Of a DNA stretch of 35,730 nt, positions 31,836-35,730 are shown in pieces. Each line of letters opens with the position of its first letter. Positions within the stretch are counted from its first letter, which is position 1. The stretch is from an uncultured Clostridium sp. (GTDB taxonomy: Bacteria; Bacillota; Clostridia; Lachnospirales; Lachnospiraceae), in contig CAMWYM010000020.1 of the NCBI GenBank assembly GCA_947178475.1, positions 1-35,730 of the forward strand, written 5' to 3'. The notes beneath the pieces were generated by a model. That model did not search any database and was not told the DNA's origin. It saw nothing but the letters and a program-made list of their open reading frames with translations. The position numbers and the translations under genes are program-made.

Positions 31836-32663
31836 CTAATACAGCTTCTCCAGCACATCATCACTGATTGTATATTCATGCTCCTTTGCAGGAAAGCTTC
31901 CCGCCTTTACCTCTTCATCATAGGCTGCAAATGCACTTTTCATAATCTCCCCGATATCCGCAAACCGCTTTACAAACTTCGGTGTAAAATCAGAAAACAT
32001 CCCCAGCATATCCTGATATACTAACACCTGTCCGTCGCAGACATTACCTGCACCGATTCCAATGGTAGGAATTGCAAGCTCCTTTGTCACAAGCTCCGCA
32101 AGCTTTGCCGGAACGCACTCTAACACCACGGCAAAAGCTCCTGCCTCTTCCACCGCTTTCGCATCTGTGAGCAGCTTCTTTGCAGCAGCCTCGGTCTTTC
32201 CCTGTACCTTAAATCCGCCAAAAGCATTAATCGACTGGGGAGTCAGTCCTAAATGGGCACAAACTGGAATTCCTGCATCGGTAATCGCCTTAATCTGGGG
32301 ACATACCTCGCTTCCACCCTCAAGCTTTACTGCACCGGCACGTCCTTCCTTCATCAGCCTTCCCGCATTGACAACCGCATCATATACAGAGGTCTGATAA
32401 CTCATAAACGGCATATCACAGACCACCAATGCATTTTTCGCACCACGTGCCACTGCTGCACTATGATGAATCATATCCTCCATCGTCACGGAAATCGTAT
32501 CCTCATAGCCTAAGATTACATTTCCCAGAGAATCCCCGATCAGAATCGAATTGATTCCCGCCTCATCAATCAGCTTGGCAGTAGAATAATCATATGCTGT
32601 CAGCATGGATAATTTTTCTCCCTTTTCCTTTGCCTGTTTAAATGTCAATACTGTATTCTTCAT
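31836..32663 (-). CDS. panB: 3-methyl-2-oxobutanoate hydroxymethyltransferase
   Basis: 275 residues. Makes ketopantoate from 2-ketoisovalerate and methylene-tetrahydrofolate, the first step to pantothenate. Motifs: [36 protein letters not shown] (metal and substrate site), [40 protein letters not shown] (catalytic Glu) and [15 protein letters not shown]. The second of two adjacent ATGs (32663) is chosen because it lies 5 bases from AGGAGG; the first is only 2 bases away. Confidence 0.95.
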   Translation of the reverse strand: MKNTVLTFKQAKEKGEKLSMLTAYDYSTAKLIDEAGINSILIGDSLGNVILGYEDTISVTMEDMIHHSAAVARGAKNALVVCDMPFMSYQTSVYDAVVNAGRLMKEGRAGAVKLEGGSEVCPQIKAITDAGIPVCAHLGLTPQSINAFGGFKVQGKTEAAAKKLLTDAKAVEEAGAFAVVLECVPAKLAELVTKELAIPTIGIGAGNVCDGQVLVYQDMLGMFSDFTPKFVKRFADIGEIMKSAFAAYDEEVKAGSFPAKEHEYTISDDVLEKLY

Positions 32664-32712
32664 CATTTCCTCCTAAAACCGGCATATGTCTATGCCTTAT
32701 TCTTTTTCCACA

Positions 32713-33585
32713 CTACTGCTCTGTACCGGATATGTTTTTCATCAGTTTATCCATATCCTCATAATCCCTGTCCGGATGCTTTCTCTTTGCCAGCGCCAAT
32801 AGCTGCCTTCCACAGGATATGTAAATCTGTCTGGATGCGTCGTCCAATACGGAAATATGCCTGCCTACTGTCTCACAGTCTCCCCGCTCAATGGGACCAG
32901 TCAATGCCGCTGCCCCTCCGGAGCATATAACATGCTCTACATTATCCCGTACCAAAGCTGAACTGAATTCCCTAGCCTCCTCCTTGGAAAAACCACATTC
33001 GCCAAGAAGACGGTATCCCTCCTCTAACACGGCAATTACGTGATTACTTAAAAGACTGGCCGCTGCGTGGTATCTGGATTTGTTCTCTTTGCCAATCTCC
33101 ACCACCGGATTGCCCAGCAATTGAAATATCTTTTTCCACTCGGACACGGCATAGGAATTCCCCTCCAGAGTAAAGCTTATCTGATTCAGTTGTCTGTAAA
33201 CGGATTCTTTGTCGCTGAACGCAAACATTGGATGAATAGAAATCGGATAACCACCATATTCTTCTATTCCTGAAAACACATCTGATGATAAGGAGCCACT
33301 TAAATGACAGAAAATTCTGCCCTTTATTATACTTTTATCCAGAGAATCCCAAACCTTCTTTATCGCTCCGTCAGGAGTCGAGAGAATTATGGTTTCACTT
33401 GCTGCAATTACCTCATTTACTGTCCGATAATCTGTTGAACCTGTAAATGCTGCCGCCCATCTGGCATCTTCCTCAATCAAACTGTAATAACCGGTAACAT
33501 ATATCCCTGCCCGTCCTGTCATTTCAGAAAAGTATTTACCAAGACTGCAGCCCGCTTTACCGGCACCGATAAAACCTGTTTTCAT
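32713..33585 (-). CDS. panG: Ketopantoate reductase, PanG type (Rossmann-like / DUF2520)
   Basis: 290 residues from ATG 33585, preceded by GGGAGGTGA. N-terminal Rossmann domain (TGFIGAGKAGCSLGKYFS, residues ~3-20; ILSTPDGAIKKVWDSL), then the DUF2520 helical domain (~130-265) with SIHPMFAFSDK, KSRYHAAASLLSNHVIAVLEEG and LTGPIERGDCETVGRH. No classical panE is present here; this family includes PanG, described as an alternative ketopantoate reductase in Francisella and some Firmicutes. Being first in a panG-panB-panC-panD run strongly supports NADPH-dependent reduction of ketopantoate to pantoate. A good promoter lies 88 bases upstream. Confidence 0.85.
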   Translation of the reverse strand: MKTGFIGAGKAGCSLGKYFSEMTGRAGIYVTGYYSLIEEDARWAAAFTGSTDYRTVNEVIAASETIILSTPDGAIKKVWDSLDKSIIKGRIFCHLSGSLSSDVFSGIEEYGGYPISIHPMFAFSDKESVYRQLNQISFTLEGNSYAVSEWKKIFQLLGNPVVEIGKENKSRYHAAASLLSNHVIAVLEEGYRLLGECGFSKEEAREFSSALVRDNVEHVICSGGAAALTGPIERGDCETVGRHISVLDDASRQIYISCGRQLLALAKRKHPDRDYEDMDKLMKNISGTEQ

Positions 33586-33672
33586 GTTATCACCTCCCTC
33601 ATCTAACATGATGTAGCAAAGTGACAACGCCTATCATTCGATGCAGTTTCCCACGAATACCGCTCGAAGAGT

Positions 33673-33701
33673 AATATATCATTTTTCCTGCTGTATTGCA
33701 A
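33673..33701 (-). promoter_or_regulatory. Predicted promoter of the pan cluster
   Basis: On the minus strand TTGCAA (33701-33696), a 17-base spacer and TATATT (33678-33673) lie 88 bases upstream of panG, just after the stop of the upstream membrane-protein gene at 33707. No riboswitch-like fold is evident in the leader. Confidence 0.65.
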
Positions 33702-33706
33702 GAAAT

Positions 33707-34465
33707 TTATCTCTTTTTCAACTCGTGTCTAAGACTGTACAGTATAACTGCCGAAGTGACCGCCGCCATAGTCAAAATAATATAGGTCAGTCCCAGCCCG
33801 ACCTTACGGTCATATACCTCATAGTAATCCTTCAGGGAAAAAGCAATCAGAAATCCCGGCACAAAAGCGGTAAAGCTCTGGCAAAACACTGCAATAAGAC
33901 TTCCCCGCAGCATCATTTTCTGCTGGACAAAATGCACCAGAAGTACAAAAATTGCAATCTGGATAACCGACAACAAAATCCGCTCATAGGCTGACATAAA
34001 CAACTCCCCTGCAGATGCACTGAGACTGCCGTCAGATTCGCCCACAAGCATGATAATCGTCTTAATGCTCCTGTATCCCACCAGCAAAACAGACTCAGCC
34101 ATCGTATATCCTATTCCTAAAGCTATTGCACCGGAAAAAGAAACCTTATCCTTAAGTATCGTTCCCAAAAACAGGGTAACCGGTACAACCGCCAGTACCG
34201 CCCCTGCAATTGCCACCAATAACAGATATTCAATATAGTGGTTAGCCATGAATGTCCCAAAATTCGTATGATTAAACAACCATGCTAAGCCATGCTCTTT
34301 AATTCCCCATTCCATTGCTGCATAGACTGCCACCCCCAGAGCTGCCATAGACACCAAATGCACTCTCTGCTCTGCATTTTTTATCACCATCCCCATCAAT
34401 AGCCCAAAGGGAAGCAGCGTACTAACCACAGTAATCGCTGCCAGTGCTGCAATATTTTCTACCAT
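33707..34465 (-). CDS. Polytopic membrane protein overlapping the ZnuA-like gene
   Basis: 252 residues with about seven predicted helices (~5-25, 38-56, 75-100, 113-135, 160-180, 190-208, 222-243), ending in a basic HELKKR tail. The segment ALGIGYTMAESVLLVGYRSI resembles the conserved region of YhfC-like membrane proteins, but I see no clear metal-binding motif, so that match is weak. It starts 7 bases inside the 3' end of the ZnuA-like gene (translational coupling). The pairing with a metal-binding lipoprotein suggests a role in metal uptake or handling, but it is not a typical ZnuB (no adjacent ATPase). Confidence 0.65.
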   Translation of the reverse strand: MVENIAALAAITVVSTLLPFGLLMGMVIKNAEQRVHLVSMAALGVAVYAAMEWGIKEHGLAWLFNHTNFGTFMANHYIEYLLLVAIAGAVLAVVPVTLFLGTILKDKVSFSGAIALGIGYTMAESVLLVGYRSIKTIIMLVGESDGSLSASAGELFMSAYERILLSVIQIAIFVLLVHFVQQKMMLRGSLIAVFCQSFTAFVPGFLIAFSLKDYYEVYDRKVGLGLTYIILTMAAVTSAVILYSLRHELKKR

Positions 34466-35403
34466 GTCTCTACCTCCAATGCTCTCTTAAGTGCTGTCAG
34501 ATTCTGCTCCATTAAGCCGATATAATCAAGTCCCTGCTCCTGCTGTTTTGCCGTCAGCCCCTCGATAGGATTTAACACCATTGTCTCCGCCCCGGTTTCT
34601 CTCGCAATAGCCTCTGCCACTTTGGAGCCATCCAATTCTTCAAAAAAGATTACCCGGATATTCTTCTCCCGGCAAAAATCAATAATTTCCCTCATTTTGG
34701 CAGGCTCCGGCTCCGAGTCTGCCGTCAACCCTTCCACAGCCTCCTGCTTCAAGCCATATTCCTGACACAGATAACCAAACGCCTCATGGGCTACCACTAT
34801 CGTATCTCCCGGCAGTCTGCCCAACTCCTCCCGGTATACTGTATCCAGCTTCTCCAGCTTCTCCTTATAAACAGTAAAATTTGCCTCATAAAACTCCGCA
34901 TTCTCTCCATCCAGTTCGACAAAGGCATCTTTAATTTTCTCTGTCTCTCTAATTGCATTGGAAATGCTTAGCCATGTGTGGGGGTCCAGGTCACCGTCCT
35001 CTGCCTGAATTGGTGCAATTTCCACAGCCGCCTCAACCACTGTCAGTTCCTCATTGGACAGTGCCTTCAATGTCTTGGGGACAAAATGCTCCATCCCTGC
35101 CCCGTTATACACTAGCATTTCTGCCTGCTCCATCAGCCGCATATCTCCGGTAGATAATTCAAAATCATGGGGCTCCGTTCCCGCCGGTACCAGATTGATT
35201 ACTTCCGCCCTGTCGCCGGCAATATTTTGTACAAAATCATATATCGGATAAATGGTCGTAACAACCCGTATTTTCCCATTCTGCTCAAAATTCCGAAACC
35301 CGTTGCCCTCCGCACTGCATCCTGTCAGTCCTAATATCATGCACACCGTAATCAGCCATATAATTGTCTTCCTATAATTATTCAACACTGTCCCACTTTC
35401 CAT
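34459..35403 (-). CDS. ZnuA-type metal ABC transporter substrate-binding lipoprotein
   Basis: 314 residues. A lipoprotein signal with lipobox LTGC (Cys ~29) precedes a cluster A-I metal-binding fold: VVTTIYPIYDFVQNIAGD, then ligands His79 (GTEPHDFEL), His142 (DPHTWLS), His206 (VVAHEAFGYL) and an acidic residue in FFEELDGSK. The His-rich loop of many zinc binders is replaced by a short acidic stretch (AEDGDLD). It captures zinc or manganese outside the membrane. No znuB or znuC is in the window; the next gene is a different polytopic protein overlapping by 7 bases. Start taken at ATG 35403 with only a weak site; a TTG a few codons later is an alternative. Confidence 0.9.
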   Translation of the reverse strand: MESGTVLNNYRKTIIWLITVCMILGLTGCSAEGNGFRNFEQNGKIRVVTTIYPIYDFVQNIAGDRAEVINLVPAGTEPHDFELSTGDMRLMEQAEMLVYNGAGMEHFVPKTLKALSNEELTVVEAAVEIAPIQAEDGDLDPHTWLSISNAIRETEKIKDAFVELDGENAEFYEANFTVYKEKLEKLDTVYREELGRLPGDTIVVAHEAFGYLCQEYGLKQEAVEGLTADSEPEPAKMREIIDFCREKNIRVIFFEELDGSKVAEAIARETGAETMVLNPIEGLTAKQQEQGLDYIGLMEQNLTALKRALEVETW

Positions 35404-35416
35404 AACCTGTCCCGCC

Positions 35417-35638
35417 TTAATGATGGTAATTCGCCATCCTCACAGAATATTCATCTGCCACACTCTTATATTTTCTATAATCCCTATCCTTTAACACACC
35501 ACTGTCATGGTACTCCTCTAAAACTCTGTGAAGCTCCTTAAGGGCATCATGAGCCAAATCCTTATAATTATTGGCAAGATTCATCTGCAGCTCCTTTAAC
35601 AGTGCATCTAATTCTATCCGAATATTCCTTTTCATCAT
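35417..35638 (-). CDS. 73-aa helical protein of unknown function
   Basis: The ATG at 35638 follows GGGAGG by 8 bases; the frame upstream to 35719 lacks a site. The product, starting MMKRNIRIELDALLKELQ, is almost entirely helical, charged and likely a coiled-coil or helical hairpin, with no membrane segment. It is followed 13 bases later by the ZnuA-like gene on the same strand and is probably co-transcribed. Family not recognised. The remaining bases to 35730 show no further gene. Confidence 0.65.
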   Translation of the reverse strand: MMKRNIRIELDALLKELQMNLANNYKDLAHDALKELHRVLEEYHDSGVLKDRDYRKYKSVADEYSVRMANYHH

Positions 35639-35730
35639 ATATATATCCTCCCATTTGTAACCAATTTTGCTCTGTAAACTCCGTTTGTTGCGATAGTCGC
35701 CAAATGTGTGTGCAAGCACCCACGCTTGGC

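Noticed and set aside
32664-32712. Riboswitch or other leader in the pan cluster
   Set aside because: The intergenic gaps are too short and no conserved aptamer pattern is visible.

Overview
The window looks like a low-to-moderate GC Clostridia chromosome, most likely Lachnospiraceae. The evidence is a gap-pgk-tpiA / gpmI-eno-secG-rnr-smpB-ssrA gene order, strong AGGAGG ribosome binding sites, an NfnAB pair, lysine/tyrosine-rich Fn3-type secreted proteins and a tmRNA tag ending in LAYAA. Most host genes lie on the minus strand. The genus cannot be fixed from the sequence alone.

Positions 1-6036 are the right part of an AT-rich integrated element that reads as a filamentous-phage (inovirus-like) prophage in a Gram-positive host. 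It holds a small Cro/CI-type regulator with a divergent operator/promoter region, a 76-aa unknown protein, a structured non-coding region, a candidate single-stranded-DNA-binding protein, a candidate major coat protein followed by a strong terminator, a 450-residue signal-peptide-plus-C-terminal-anchor protein in the place of the adsorption protein pIII, several very small membrane proteins (three of them too short for ordinary gene calling), a Zot/pI-type ATPase, and a tyrosine integrase. The integrase abuts the 3' end of ssrA, the inferred attachment site. The left end, and any replication initiator, lie outside the window.

Positions 6037-24200 (all minus) hold ssrA, an unknown membrane protein, smpB, rnr, secG, eno, gpmI, a divergent shikimate-kinase-like gene, a DUF6106-like gene, nfnB-nfnA (electron-bifurcating transhydrogenase), a sigma factor fused to a membrane segment and Thr/Glu-rich tail, two secreted proteins (PPC/Fn3-like and Fn3/M15 peptidase), then tpiA, pgk and gap. 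The glycolytic genes are thus split by about 7.7 kb of other genes. A 115-bp tandem repeat lies between tpiA and pgk.

Positions 24492-27093 (plus) hold a HisJ-type PHP phosphatase and a MurE-like ligase. A convergent acylphosphatase then leads into a pantothenate/CoA cluster on the minus strand: panG, panB, panC, two tandem copies of a small membrane protein, panD, an unknown membrane protein and coaBC. Two structural oddities sit here: a 288-bp MITE-like element with a 12-bp target duplication between panB and panC, and a 497-bp-period tandem duplication that copied the 3' end of panC. The right edge has a zinc/manganese-type lipoprotein overlapping a polytopic membrane protein, and a small helical protein.
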